A stretch of 64,000 nt of DNA, from positions 744,001 to 808,000 of the forward strand of contig CAVPZW010000006.1 in assembly GCA_963710315.1 (NCBI GenBank), read 5' to 3'. Position numbers and translations under genes: made by a program. Numbering within the stretch: the stretch's first letter is position 1; each line of letters begins with the position of its first letter. The stretch is from Palsa-360 sp963710315 (GTDB lineage Bacteria; Acidobacteriota; Terriglobia; Acidiferrales; UBA7541). Shown here piece after piece: positions 29,067 through 40,307 of this stretch. The notes beneath the pieces were generated by a model, which worked only from the letters and a program-made list of their open reading frames with translations, made no database searches and was not told the origin of the DNA.

Positions 29067-29690
29067 CTAATATTTCCGCAGCACGCCTACGACGCGCCCT
29101 TGAATTTTTACTTCCGACGCGGGAACGATAATGGGCGCCATTTCCGAATTGGCGGGCTGCAAACGAATCTTCCCGCCGGACTCTCGATAAAAACGCTTCA
29201 ATGTGGCTTCATCATTTCCGACCAGCGCCACTACCGTTTCCCCGGGGTTGGCAACTTGCGTCGGCTCGATCACCACGTAATCGCCGTTCATGATGTGATC
29301 TTCAATCATGGAATTGCCCTTGACTTGAAGGACAAACGATTTGTCCGAGCGCGCGAATTCGCCAAGCGAAAGTGTTTCCCTTTCTTCCACCGCTTCGAGC
29401 GGCCTGCCGGCGGCGATGCGGCCCAGCAACGGAAGCTCCATGGTGTTGCGCTCGTGTACCTGCTCTCGCACCGGCTTGGGCAGCTGCATGACTTCGATCG
29501 AGCGGCTCTGATTGTAGCCGCGGCGGATAAATCCCTTGCGCTCCAGCGTGGTGATGTGCTTGTGCACCGTGGCCAGCGAAGTCAATTTCAGCGAGCGCGC
29601 CATCTCTTCAAAGCTCGGCGAGTATCCGTGCTTGTTGTGAAAAGAGACCAGGAAATCGAGCACTTCTTTTTGGCGTTTCGTCAGTGTCAT
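29067..29690 (-). CDS. lexA: LexA repressor
   Basis: SOS-response repressor and self-cleaving serine peptidase. The 207-residue product has an N-terminal winged helix (TKRQKEVLDFLVSFHNKHGY, LTSLATVHKHITTLERKGFI). The cleavage site is Ala94-Gly95 (RIAAGRP), with catalytic Ser127 (GNSMIEDHI) and Lys165 (DEATLKRF). It is divergent from korA across a 339-base region. I found no sequence I can call a LexA box in that region. Confidence 0.95.
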   Translation of the reverse strand: MTLTKRQKEVLDFLVSFHNKHGYSPSFEEMARSLKLTSLATVHKHITTLERKGFIRRGYNQSRSIEVMQLPKPVREQVHERNTMELPLLGRIAAGRPLEAVEERETLSLGEFARSDKSFVLQVKGNSMIEDHIMNGDYVVIEPTQVANPGETVVALVGNDEATLKRFYRESGGKIRLQPANSEMAPIIVPASEVKIQGRVVGVLRKY

Positions 29691-29714
29691 GACGCGTTCC
29701 TCCCGTGCGACCCC

Positions 29715-29744
29715 ATCTTAGGCGAAGTAAAAGCGAAATAGCAA
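29715..29744 (-). promoter_or_regulatory. Candidate lexA promoter within the lexA-korA intergenic region
   Basis: On the minus strand, -35 TTGCTA (29,739-29,744), 18-base spacer, -10 TAAGAT (29,715-29,720), 25 bases before the lexA ATG. It is a moderate match. The remainder of 29,691-30,029 holds nothing else I recognise. Confidence 0.35.
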
Positions 29745-30029
29745 GCCATAAATATAGCGGGAAGAAAATTATTTTCGAGGGCTGAACCGCTGTAACTGGC
29801 TCCATAACGATGCATCAAAGCTAGTGGGAGACTGGCCGGCATTGCCTCTTTTTGGCTCATGGCGCATTAGCGACATGGATTTTGCTTGGCGGGATTACAT
29901 GGCCAGTTGCGTTGTGCTATCCTTAGCGATTGGAAGCCCTCTGGGAGATTTCAGCATCGGCAATGGGTGGTCCTTGGGGCAAACCGGGTGGTTAAAATTC
30001 ATAATTAAGAATTGGAGCATTTTGAAGCT

Positions 30030-31886
<1,857 letters not shown>

Positions 31887-31915
31887 GGCCCGAAAGGAAT
31901 CTGGAGAAGAGAACA

Positions 31916-32944
31916 ATGACAACGGCCACGCTTCCAGTACTTACAAAGAAGGATTTCCAGACGGACCAGGAAGTCCGCTGGTGTCCCGGATGCGGAGATT
32001 ACGCAATTCTCTCCGCAGTGCAGTCGGTATTTCCTGAACTGGGGATTCCGCGCGAGAAATTCGTAGTGATTTCCGGCATCGGCTGCTCCAGCCGCTTTCC
32101 CTATTACATGAATACGTTCGGCTTTCACACCATTCACGGCCGCGCACCCGCCGTGGCAACCGGCGTCAAGATCACCAATCCCGATCTGGAAGTTTGGGTA
32201 GCCACCGGGGACGGCGATTCGCTGGCCATCGGCGGCAATCACACCATCCATATGTTGCGGCGCAATGTCGGCATCAAGGTGCTGATGTTCAACAACAAGA
32301 TTTATGGGCTCACCAAGGGCCAGTATTCGCCCACTTCCGAATTCGGCAAGAAAACGAAATCCACGCCATTCGGCAATGCGGACCGTCCATTCAATCCGCT
32401 GGGCCTGGTGATCGGCGCGGACACTTCGTTCGTTGCGCGCTCCGTGGACGTCTTCCAGGGGCACTTGAAGGACACGCTCAAGAAGGCGGCGGCGCACCGC
32501 GGCTCGGCCTATGTTGAAATCCTGCAAAACTGCAACATTTTCAACGACGGCGCTTGGTTTGACCTGACCGAAAAAGAAGCCCGCAGCGAGCACGTCGTTC
32601 AGCTCGAACACGGCAAACCCCTGATTTATGGCAAGAACCGCGACAAGGGCATTCGCCTCAATGGCATGGAACTCGATGTCGTCCATCTCGGCAACGGCAA
32701 TGGACTCACCGAGAAAGATGTTCTGGTCCATGACGAGCACCATGCCAATCCCGCGTACGCCTACATGCTTGCTCAGATGGAAGACAAGCCCGGCTTTCCC
32801 ACTCCCATTGGCGTCCTTCGCTCCTGGGACCGCGACCGCTACGAGGACGTGATGTCCAAGCAGGTTCAGGACATCATCGCCAAGCGCGGCCCCGGCGACC
32901 TGGCAAAGCTGTTGCATGCCGGCGATACCTGGGAAGTGAAGTAG
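31916..32944 (+). CDS. korB: 2-oxoacid:ferredoxin oxidoreductase, beta subunit
   Basis: Thiamine diphosphate-binding partner of KorA. The 342-residue product has RWCPGCGDYAILSAVQ, SGIGCSSRFPYY, HGRAPAVATG, the TPP/Mg motif ATGDGDSLAIGGNH with NNKIYGLTKGQ, and a C-terminal extension. No ferredoxin-type cysteine cluster domain is fused. It is followed by a strong bidirectional terminator. Confidence 0.94.
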   Translation: MTTATLPVLTKKDFQTDQEVRWCPGCGDYAILSAVQSVFPELGIPREKFVVISGIGCSSRFPYYMNTFGFHTIHGRAPAVATGVKITNPDLEVWVATGDGDSLAIGGNHTIHMLRRNVGIKVLMFNNKIYGLTKGQYSPTSEFGKKTKSTPFGNADRPFNPLGLVIGADTSFVARSVDVFQGHLKDTLKKAAAHRGSAYVEILQNCNIFNDGAWFDLTEKEARSEHVVQLEHGKPLIYGKNRDKGIRLNGMELDVVHLGNGNGLTEKDVLVHDEHHANPAYAYMLAQMEDKPGFPTPIGVLRSWDRDRYEDVMSKQVQDIIAKRGPGDLAKLLHAGDTWEVK

Positions 32945-32993
32945 TTTTTTCAGTGCGCTGACAAATCAATTCTAGAACGCGCACTTAAGCGAG

Positions 32994-33032
32994 AATAAAA
33001 AAAGCGGCCCGAAAAATCGGGCCGCTTTTTTT
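32994..33032. terminator. Bidirectional intrinsic terminator between korB and the PBP gene
   Basis: AAGCGGCCCGA and TCGGGCCGCTT form a perfect GC-rich stem (33,002-33,027) around a short A-loop, with an A-run before and a T-run after. It lies between convergent genes, so it can end transcription from both sides. Confidence 0.9.
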
Positions 33033-33050
33033 ATTGGAAAATCTCGTTTG

Positions 33051-34158
33051 CTACCGCGCTCGGGCCGACAGCACTCCCGCATGCGAATTGTTGTCTTGCG
33101 CCGCGAAATAATTCTCGTCGTTCAAGCGGCGATAGATTCGCCCCGCCACGCCTGCCGCCATGGCTCCCTTGATCATGCTGCTATGGCCGCGAACCAGCAC
33201 CACCAGCACAATCTTGGGATGCGCCTGATCGGCGTAGGAAACAAACCATCCGAGGCGCGAAGCCGCGTCTGAGCACGTTCCGGTCTTGCCAAGCGCTTGC
33301 GCGTCGTCGGAAATGTAGCTGGAGCGCGCCGTGCCGTAGAGAACCGCAGCAAGCATGCCGTCCCGTACTTCGGGCAACAGCGATTCAATGTTGAGCTGCC
33401 GCTTGACGCGCGGCGCGAAATTGGCCCGCTCCTCCGGCGTGCGCGGATATTGCAGGTAATAGAGCGTGCCGCCGTTGGCAAAGCTGGTGACCAGCGCGCC
33501 GAGTTGCAGCGGAGTCATCTGAATTCCCTGACCAAAACTGGACATGCGCGCCACGCCGCCAAATGTCGGCGGCTCGGAGGGAAATCCACCGGGATGCTCT
33601 TCGGGAATTTGATATCCGGCCAATTCGCCGAGCCCTAGCAAGCGTCCATAATGCGAAACCGTGTCAAATCCCATGCGACGGCCAAGCTCTTCAAAGAAGG
33701 CATTATTGGAGTGCGCCAGCGCTTCGGTGAGGTTCAGATATTTGCGGGGCGCAACGCGAATCATGGTGTCGCGCGTTACCACGCCTTCTTGCAACGCCGC
33801 GACCGCGATCACCGGCTTGATCGTGGAGCAAGGAATGAAGCCGGCGGAAAATGCCAGGTTTTGATTGACGATCGTGAGGATGCGCCCGCTTGAGGGATCG
33901 ATGGCCACGACAGAACCGTTGTAGCGGCCCAGCGCGTCAACAGCAGCCTTGCGCACAGTAGGATCGTCATAAGCCGCGACGTCATTTTTTTCGGAGTCCG
34001 TAAACGTAGGTACGCCGTATCGCGAAGATGAGCTTTTCTTTTTGGACGAAACTCTGAGCGGTGCCTGGAGCGGGAGCTGCCAGCACGAGCGGGCTCCCTG
34101 CTATGGACATGCTGAGAATAATGGCGAGAAATCGGAAATATGTGGGCCGAGAATTCAT
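33051..34158 (-). CDS. Penicillin-binding transpeptidase-domain protein, one +1 frameshift after the signal peptide
   Basis: Periplasmic transpeptidase-fold protein. Active-site motifs are STIK (SxxK), SNN (SxN) and KTGT (KTG). The open frame begins only around 33,956 (VRKAAVDALGRYNGSVVAID), but the same frame reads SSSSRYGVPTFTDSEKND upstream. A good signal peptide (MNSRPTYFRFLAIILSMSIA...VLAAPA) starts at ATG 34,156-34,158 in another frame. Removing one base from the A-run at 34,049-34,051 joins them, giving about 368 residues. Either a single-base sequence error or a genuine mutation. Which PBP class is uncertain. Confidence 0.75.
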
Positions 34159-34439
34159 ATTCAATCGTTCCAATCTGGCGTCCCAAATCTGGACCGCTCT
34201 CGCGCTCCCGAAGCGCGTTTTAAGCTTAAGCACTGATTCTAGGTAATTTGTACGCCGGAAGGCAATAGCTATTCTCGGCTATAGGGTACTATCACGCACG
34301 GGGCCATTTGTAAGTACCTTGGTAACAGTCTGAAAGCACACTGCATACGGATAACTGGGAATCGTGCGAATGTGCCCGTGAGGAACATTTGGTTCAAGAT
34401 AAACCCGAAACTGGCTGCTTGCATGCCGAAAGGCACCTA

Positions 34440-34476
34440 AAAACGATTTCGCGGCCCGCAAGACTGGCGGGCCGCG
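34440..34476 (-). terminator. Intrinsic terminator of recA
   Basis: CGCGGCCCGC (34,450-34,459) pairs with GCGGGCCGCG (34,467-34,476). On the minus strand the stem is followed by CGTTTTTAGG. It lies 35 bases after the recA stop. The rest of the PBP-recA interval (34,159-34,439) holds no gene I can support. Confidence 0.8.
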
Positions 34477-34511
34477 ATCGCCTGAAATGAATTCCCCGCT
34501 TTCGCAGCAGG

Positions 34512-35633
<1,122 letters not shown>

Positions 35634-35652
35634 CCACCTCGGAGGCTAAGTT

Positions 35653-35667
35653 GTCACGTATCGTGAC
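35653..35667. promoter_or_regulatory. Palindrome upstream of recA, candidate operator
   Basis: GTCACGTATCGTGAC is a perfect inverted repeat (6-base arms, 3-base centre), 20 bases before the recA start. It could be an operator in the recA leader. It does not match the Escherichia or Bacillus LexA consensus, so the regulator is unknown. Confidence 0.35.
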
Positions 35668-35750
35668 TGCGCGGGGACGCGAGTACTTTCGGAGTCTACT
35701 ATAAACCGCTGTGTCCGGCGCAAATTCATTTCGGGAGGCAAGATACCATA

Positions 35751-35768
35751 TGGCGAAGAAAAAGCAAA
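35751..35768 (+). repeat. 18-base direct repeat, left copy, flanking rmuC
   Basis: TGGCGAAGAAAAAGCAAA is identical to 37,575-37,592. The 14 bases before each copy are also alike (8 of 14 match). This copy has a GGGAGG and ATG context, as if it were the start of a gene reading MAKKKQ on the plus strand that is then cut off. Confidence 0.8.
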
Positions 35769-35774
35769 TACTAT

Positions 35775-37514
35775 TTACTCAGGATTGCCGGATTCTTCGA
35801 TCATCGAGTTCTCTTCAGACGGCAATGTTACCTCAGCAGCAGCCTCAACCAATTCGGTAGGCAGTGATTTGGTTGGTTTGACGCCCAGCCCCTTAAGCAT
35901 TTCAGCCTGCCGAATCACACTTCCTCTGCCGGTGTAGAGCTTCGCATAGGCGGCATCGTAGCTGTCCCTCGCCTGTGCCAAACGCTCCCCGACCTTTTGG
36001 AGATCGTCTACAAATCCGACGAGCTTGTTGTATAACTCAGCCCCCCGCTTAACGATGTCTTGAACACTTCGCTTTTGAGCTTCCTGTCGCCAGAGATTAG
36101 CTACGGTACGGACCACGAACAAAAACATGCTCGGACTTACTAAGAGCACATTTCTTTTCCAAGCTTCTTGCCAAAGTCGAGTATCACTCGCAAGGGCGAT
36201 TATAAAGGCTGGCTCAATCGGCACAAACATTATGACAAAATCAAGCGACTTAACCGCATCAAGACCCTGATAGTTGCTAGAAGCTAGATCATTTATGTGA
36301 CTCCGAAAGGAAGCAACGTGTCGCTGAATAGCTTCCGCCCTGGCTGGATCATTTTCGGCAACCGCATACTCCTCATAGGCCACAAGCGACATCTTAGAGT
36401 TGACTACAAGATTCCTGTTTTCCGGTAGAAGAATTACAGCATCTGGTTGAGCCCGCGTGCCGTCCTCTCTCATATATGTTGGTCTGATAAGATACTCACT
36501 ATCTTTTCGAAGCCCTGAGTCCTCCAAAACGCGCTCAAGAATCATTTCTCCCCAATTTCCTTGCGCTTTGTTTGAGCCCTTCAGTGCTTGAGTAAGATTC
36601 GTGGCGTCCTGGGAAAGCTGTTGGTTAAGGGCTACGAGCTGTTTGACCTGGTCTGAGAGCGCGGTTCGATCTATCGTTTCCTGGATGTAAACTTGCTCGA
36701 CTTTTCCTTGGAACTCTTGGATTTTGGTCTTCAGAGGGTCAAGAATTTGGCCGATGCTGATCTTGTTTTCTTCTGTAAATCTCGCCGACTTCTCTTCAAG
36801 GATTTCATTGGCAAGCGATTTGAAGCTTGCAGTTAGTTGCTCCCTTGCCTCGCTAAGTAGGGCGAGTTTCTCGCCAGCTTGGTGCCGCTCTGCCTCGATC
36901 GATGTGGTCAATTGAGCGATCTGGGTCTTCAACTGCTCCTGATCGACTAGCAACTGCTCTCGCCTGCTTGTTACTAATGCTAAATCCGCCTCAAGGCCAG
37001 CGATTCGATCCTGTTGAGATCTCATGGTGGAATCGGCCCCGCCGAGTTTCTCCCGCATGTCGGCGAGTTGGACCTTTATTTGTTCGTTGTCCCGCGTCGC
37101 TAATTGCAAGCTCTCTTCGAGCACTGGCAGGCGTGCGGCCTGTTCCTCCAGGCCCGCTGCACAAGATGTCTGCTTCTGAAGCTCGGCACTATTTTGGGTA
37201 AGTTGAGATTCTAGTCCGGGAACTCTATTTGCCCGCTCATCAAGCCGTGCACGGTCATCTCCTAATTTTTCTAACTGTCCACGCAGATCAATCGATTTGT
37301 TTTCGGCAGCCTCCAGTCGGCGGCGCATCTCGTTGCTCTCTTCCGTTGACGCACTCAATTTTTCAGTTAGTCTCGCGACCTCAACCTGTGCCTCGTTTTT
37401 CACTTGGCTCATCGCCATCTCGGTTGACATACGCGTAACTAACCAAGCGGCGATGGCACCGAGACCGAGTCCAAGTGCCAATCCGATGATCAATGGAATT
37501 AGGGCTTGTCCCAT
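35775..37514 (-). CDS. rmuC: DNA recombination protein RmuC
   Basis: RmuC proteins limit inversions between short repeats and carry a nuclease-like core. The 579-residue product (ATG 37,512-37,514) has one N-terminal membrane segment (ALIPLIIGLALGLGLGAIAA), a long coiled coil (about 30-270), then the RmuC core: GNWGEMILERVLEDSGL, QPDAVILLPE, FVPIEPAF and RNVLLVSPSMFLFVVRTVAN. The position that is usually DSK in the core reads NSK (VVNSKMSL), an Asp-to-Asn change at a putative catalytic acid. Base composition is visibly less GC-rich than recA, and 18-base direct repeats flank the gene. Confidence 0.92.
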   Translation of the reverse strand: MGQALIPLIIGLALGLGLGAIAAWLVTRMSTEMAMSQVKNEAQVEVARLTEKLSASTEESNEMRRRLEAAENKSIDLRGQLEKLGDDRARLDERANRVPGLESQLTQNSAELQKQTSCAAGLEEQAARLPVLEESLQLATRDNEQIKVQLADMREKLGGADSTMRSQQDRIAGLEADLALVTSRREQLLVDQEQLKTQIAQLTTSIEAERHQAGEKLALLSEAREQLTASFKSLANEILEEKSARFTEENKISIGQILDPLKTKIQEFQGKVEQVYIQETIDRTALSDQVKQLVALNQQLSQDATNLTQALKGSNKAQGNWGEMILERVLEDSGLRKDSEYLIRPTYMREDGTRAQPDAVILLPENRNLVVNSKMSLVAYEEYAVAENDPARAEAIQRHVASFRSHINDLASSNYQGLDAVKSLDFVIMFVPIEPAFIIALASDTRLWQEAWKRNVLLVSPSMFLFVVRTVANLWRQEAQKRSVQDIVKRGAELYNKLVGFVDDLQKVGERLAQARDSYDAAYAKLYTGRGSVIRQAEMLKGLGVKPTKSLPTELVEAAAEVTLPSEENSMIEESGNPE

Positions 37515-37574
37515 CGCTTCCTCCCTAAGAGTTCCGAAGTTTGCTGCGGACCTCGAGGCGGGAAGGATATCACT

Positions 37575-37592
37575 TGGCGAAGAAAAAGCAAA
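37575..37592 (+). repeat. 18-base direct repeat, right copy, flanking rmuC
   Basis: Identical to 35,751-35,768, same orientation. Together the two copies bracket a 1.8 kb segment containing only rmuC. Confidence 0.8.
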
Positions 37593-37641
37593 GCGCATGT
37601 CAGAGAAGAATTATCCATGATGCAGATAGCAGCCGTCATAC

Positions 37642-38499
37642 TCAGTAAGCGTAAAACCCGCGCCCCGACTTCCGCCCCAGCCAGCCTGCGGCGACCATCT
37701 TGCGCAGCAGCGGGCAGGCGCGGTATTTCGAGTCGCCGAAACCTTCGTGGAGCACATCGAGGATGTGCACGCACACGTCCAGGCCAATGAAATCGGCCAG
37801 TTCCAGCGGGCCCATGGGATGATTCATTCCAAGCTTCATGATGGAGTCCACGGCTTCGGCGGTGGCCACGCCTTCCATTACGGCGAAGGCGGCCTCGTTG
37901 ATCATGGGCAGCAGCACTCGATTGGAGACGAAGCCGGGCGCGTCGTTGACGGCCACGGGCTTTTTCTCCAGGCGCTCGCACAGCGACATGGTCGCTTGAA
38001 ATGTTTCGTCGCTGGTTTGCAGCGCGCGGATCACTTCGACGAGCGTCATCACCGGCACGGGATTCATGAAGTGCATGCCGATGAAGTGGTCGGGGCGGCT
38101 GGTTGCCGCGGCGAGAGTCGTAACCGAAATTGAAGAAGTGTTCGACGCAAGGATCACTCCGGGCCGAAGCAACTTGTCCGCGTCGCGCAGCACGGAAAGT
38201 TTCAGGTCCAGGCGCTCGGGGACGGCTTCGACAGCAAAATCGGCGCGAGCAATTTCGGACATGTCCGTGGTGGTGTGAATGCGGCCGAGGATTTTCGATT
38301 TGTCTTCCTCGGCAACTTTCCCCTTCTTTACCTCGCGGTCAAGGTTCTTGGCAATGGTGTCGCGCGCGCGAACCAGAAAACTTTCTTCCACGTCGCGCAG
38401 GATCACATCGTAGCCGCAGCGGGCAAATACGTGCGCGATGCCGTTGCCCATGGTTCCCGCGCCAAGCACGGCCACGGTGCGAATTGTGTCGATGGTCAT
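37642..38499 (-). CDS. hbd: 3-hydroxybutyryl-CoA dehydrogenase
   Basis: NAD(P)-dependent oxidation of 3-hydroxyacyl-CoA in fatty-acid or butanoate metabolism. The 285-residue product has the Rossmann motif VAVLGAGTMGNGIAHVFA, FAVEAVPERLDLK, SNTSSISVTTLAAATSRPDH, IGMHFMNPVPVMTLVEVI and the catalytic region NRVLLPMINEAAF and MNHPMGPLELADFIGLDVCV. A thiolase gene lies 1.8 kb upstream on the same strand, a likely partner. Confidence 0.94.
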   Translation of the reverse strand: MTIDTIRTVAVLGAGTMGNGIAHVFARCGYDVILRDVEESFLVRARDTIAKNLDREVKKGKVAEEDKSKILGRIHTTTDMSEIARADFAVEAVPERLDLKLSVLRDADKLLRPGVILASNTSSISVTTLAAATSRPDHFIGMHFMNPVPVMTLVEVIRALQTSDETFQATMSLCERLEKKPVAVNDAPGFVSNRVLLPMINEAAFAVMEGVATAEAVDSIMKLGMNHPMGPLELADFIGLDVCVHILDVLHEGFGDSKYRACPLLRKMVAAGWLGRKSGRGFYAY

Positions 38500-38572
38500 T
38501 GATTCTCCTCGCGATCAGGAAGCTGAGGAAGTATAGGAAGTTAAGGAGAGAAAGGAAAGTGGCATCGGCTTC

Positions 38573-38646
38573 AGTAGCGCGGGCTTCAGCCTGCGGGGGT
38601 TAGTTATAGCAAGGCCCAAAACCCGCAGGTTGAAGCCCGCGCCACT
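38573..38646. repeat. REP-like palindrome, family A copy 1
   Basis: AGTAGCGCGGGCTTCAGCCT... on the left and its near reverse complement (...AGGTTGAAGCCCGCGCCACT) on the right form a long imperfect hairpin. The same GGCTTCAGCCTG-type palindrome occurs at 58,383-58,468 and 62,838-62,954. It sits between hbd and the DUF2007-like gene. Confidence 0.8.
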
Positions 38647-38651
38647 TAAGA

Positions 38652-39290
38652 TCATTCCGGCGGGCTGGCTTCCACCACCTCGCGCACAATTTCCTTTGCA
38701 CGCGCTTCCTGTTCAGGCAAGACGACCAGGCGGGAGTGGCCCTCTTCAGAAAACTCGTGCCATGCGATTCCCACTTCGCGAAGGCATGCGGCCAAATTAT
38801 CCGCAAACTTTTGGTCGCCGCCGCTCCAGACTTCCGCGACAGGCTGGTCTTCATACCAGTGCTCGGAAAGGTTCAGCGGCTGGATTGTGGTCTCCTCGAT
38901 GTCCTCTTGATCTGCTTCCGCAAGAGCCAGCGATTCGAGTTCCTCGGGAGTCAATTCAGAGGGATCCACTTGTCCCTCCAATTCCAAGACAATTTTTCCG
39001 GCCTTTTGCTGGTCCTCCTCCGCTACCCACACTTCCATGGATGGCTCCGAGGCAATAAAATTAAATGAGCCTTTGGAATCCGGGGCAGTAAACGGGATGC
39101 CGGCGTCTTCCAGCGCTTGTTTGACTTCATCGAATTCCGCCGGATCGCGGCCTCGCCAGATTTGCACAATACGAACGTCGTCGGCCGGACCCGATGAAAG
39201 CGGATCGAGAGCGTCCACAAGCGCGACGTCGCAATCGGCGCATTGCGTCACTCCGCGTATGTATTCGCATTTGCAACTGGGGCAGATCAT
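38652..39290 (-). CDS. DUF2007-like protein with N-terminal zinc ribbon
   Basis: The 212-residue product starts MICPSCKCEYIRGVTQCADC, a two-CxxC zinc ribbon. Two DUF2007-like alpha-beta modules follow: VRIVQIWRGRDPAEFDEVKQ with ALEDAGIPF, and VAEVWSGGDQKFADNLAACL with REVGIAWHEF. An acidic linker (about residues 110-145) separates them. DUF2007 is described as a putative signal-transducing or PII-like domain; function unknown. The downstream neighbour on the upstream side is a paralog without the ribbon. Confidence 0.75.
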   Translation of the reverse strand: MICPSCKCEYIRGVTQCADCDVALVDALDPLSSGPADDVRIVQIWRGRDPAEFDEVKQALEDAGIPFTAPDSKGSFNFIASEPSMEVWVAEEDQQKAGKIVLELEGQVDPSELTPEELESLALAEADQEDIEETTIQPLNLSEHWYEDQPVAEVWSGGDQKFADNLAACLREVGIAWHEFSEEGHSRLVVLPEQEARAKEIVREVVEASPPE

Positions 39291-39324
39291 GGGCGTGCAT
39301 TCTACGCCTGGGCGGCGCGGGAAT

Positions 39325-39846
39325 CTATCCCTCCGTGATTTCGCGCGCAATTTCCCGCGCGCGCGTCAAATCCTCGGGACGCACGCAGAGGCGCGCGCGG
39401 TGGCCCGGCTCATCGGGAATGCGGCTGGGGATGCCGTTCTCGCGCAGCGCGCTGGCCAGGTATTCGGCCATGGATTCCTCTTCGCCCGACCACACTTCCG
39501 CGGTGGCCTCACTGGAATTCCAGGCGTGGGGCAGAGATTGCCTGGCATCCAGCCGATCGTGCTCCCGCAGCGAGGAAACACTGGAATCGGCGGAAGCGTC
39601 TGCCTTGCTTTGCACCCAGTCCAATGCGCCATTGGCGCGTTCCAGGTCGGAAGCATGCACGCGAATTTCAAATCCGGGAGTCGCTTCCAGATAATATGGG
39701 CGAGAAGAAAGAAAACCTCCGGCGGGATCGTAGACTTGCGTCTGCCAGAAAGGAATGCTCTCGTCACGCAGAGCCGCTTGCAGCGCCGTGAATTTGGCCG
39801 GGTCGGAACCGCGCCACAGAATTTCGAGAGAGTCGTTGGGCATCAA
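39325..39846 (-). CDS. DUF2007-like protein, paralog
   Basis: The 173-residue product repeats the design of its neighbour without the zinc ribbon: LEILWRGSDPAKFTALQAAL with RDESIPF, and TAEVWSGEEESMAEYLASAL with RENGIPSRI. Both modules end in the similar motif RPEDLTRAREIAREI. Tandem duplication is likely. Its start overlaps the stop of the next gene by 4 bases, so they are probably one transcript. Function unknown. Confidence 0.7.
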   Translation of the reverse strand: MMPNDSLEILWRGSDPAKFTALQAALRDESIPFWQTQVYDPAGGFLSSRPYYLEATPGFEIRVHASDLERANGALDWVQSKADASADSSVSSLREHDRLDARQSLPHAWNSSEATAEVWSGEEESMAEYLASALRENGIPSRIPDEPGHRARLCVRPEDLTRAREIAREITEG

Positions 39847-40280
39847 GGTTGACCTTCATTGTGTGCTGACTCGACATGCAACCCGGCAACCCGTTCGAGC
39901 AGTTGTTCCGGCAGACAACCAAAGTTCTCAGCGATAGCAGGATCGCGAACAGTATCGTGGAGGGCCTCACCCATCATGGCTAAAATATCGTGAAAGCCTT
40001 CCGGCAATCCCTGTTCTGCCCAATCGCGTTCCCATCTTTCGCTCTGAGCAACAAAAAGATCCACAGCCCAACAATTTGCGTTGGTACGTCCCTCGACTCT
40101 CAAAAATTCCAACAAATTCACAAGACTCGCTTTTAGTGCGGTCAAATCCGCGGGATGGAAAACGATTTGAAAGTACAAACTTTGTAGCAACATTCGCAAC
40201 TCGGGGGATACAGACTCGTCTTCGCGAATTTTGGCAGCAGCCATCCAAGCTTCATCAAAGCCAGGCAATTGGAACCTCAT
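39843..40280 (-). CDS. Hypothetical protein
   Basis: Family not recognised. The 145-residue, mainly helical soluble product starts MRFQLPGFDEAWMAAAKIRE and contains LVNLLEFLRVEGRTNANCWA and WAEQGLPEGFHDILAMMGEA. It overlaps the DUF2007-like gene by 4 bases and lies 27 bases from the thiolase stop. Confidence 0.65.
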   Translation of the reverse strand: MRFQLPGFDEAWMAAAKIREDESVSPELRMLLQSLYFQIVFHPADLTALKASLVNLLEFLRVEGRTNANCWAVDLFVAQSERWERDWAEQGLPEGFHDILAMMGEALHDTVRDPAIAENFGCLPEQLLERVAGLHVESAHNEGQP

Positions 40281-40307
40281 TTAGCTGATCGCAAGTCAAT
40301 TCGCGCT

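Noticed and set aside
29691..30029. LexA box between lexA and korA
   Set aside because: No GAAC-N4-GTTC or CTGT-N8-ACAG type site was found on either strand.
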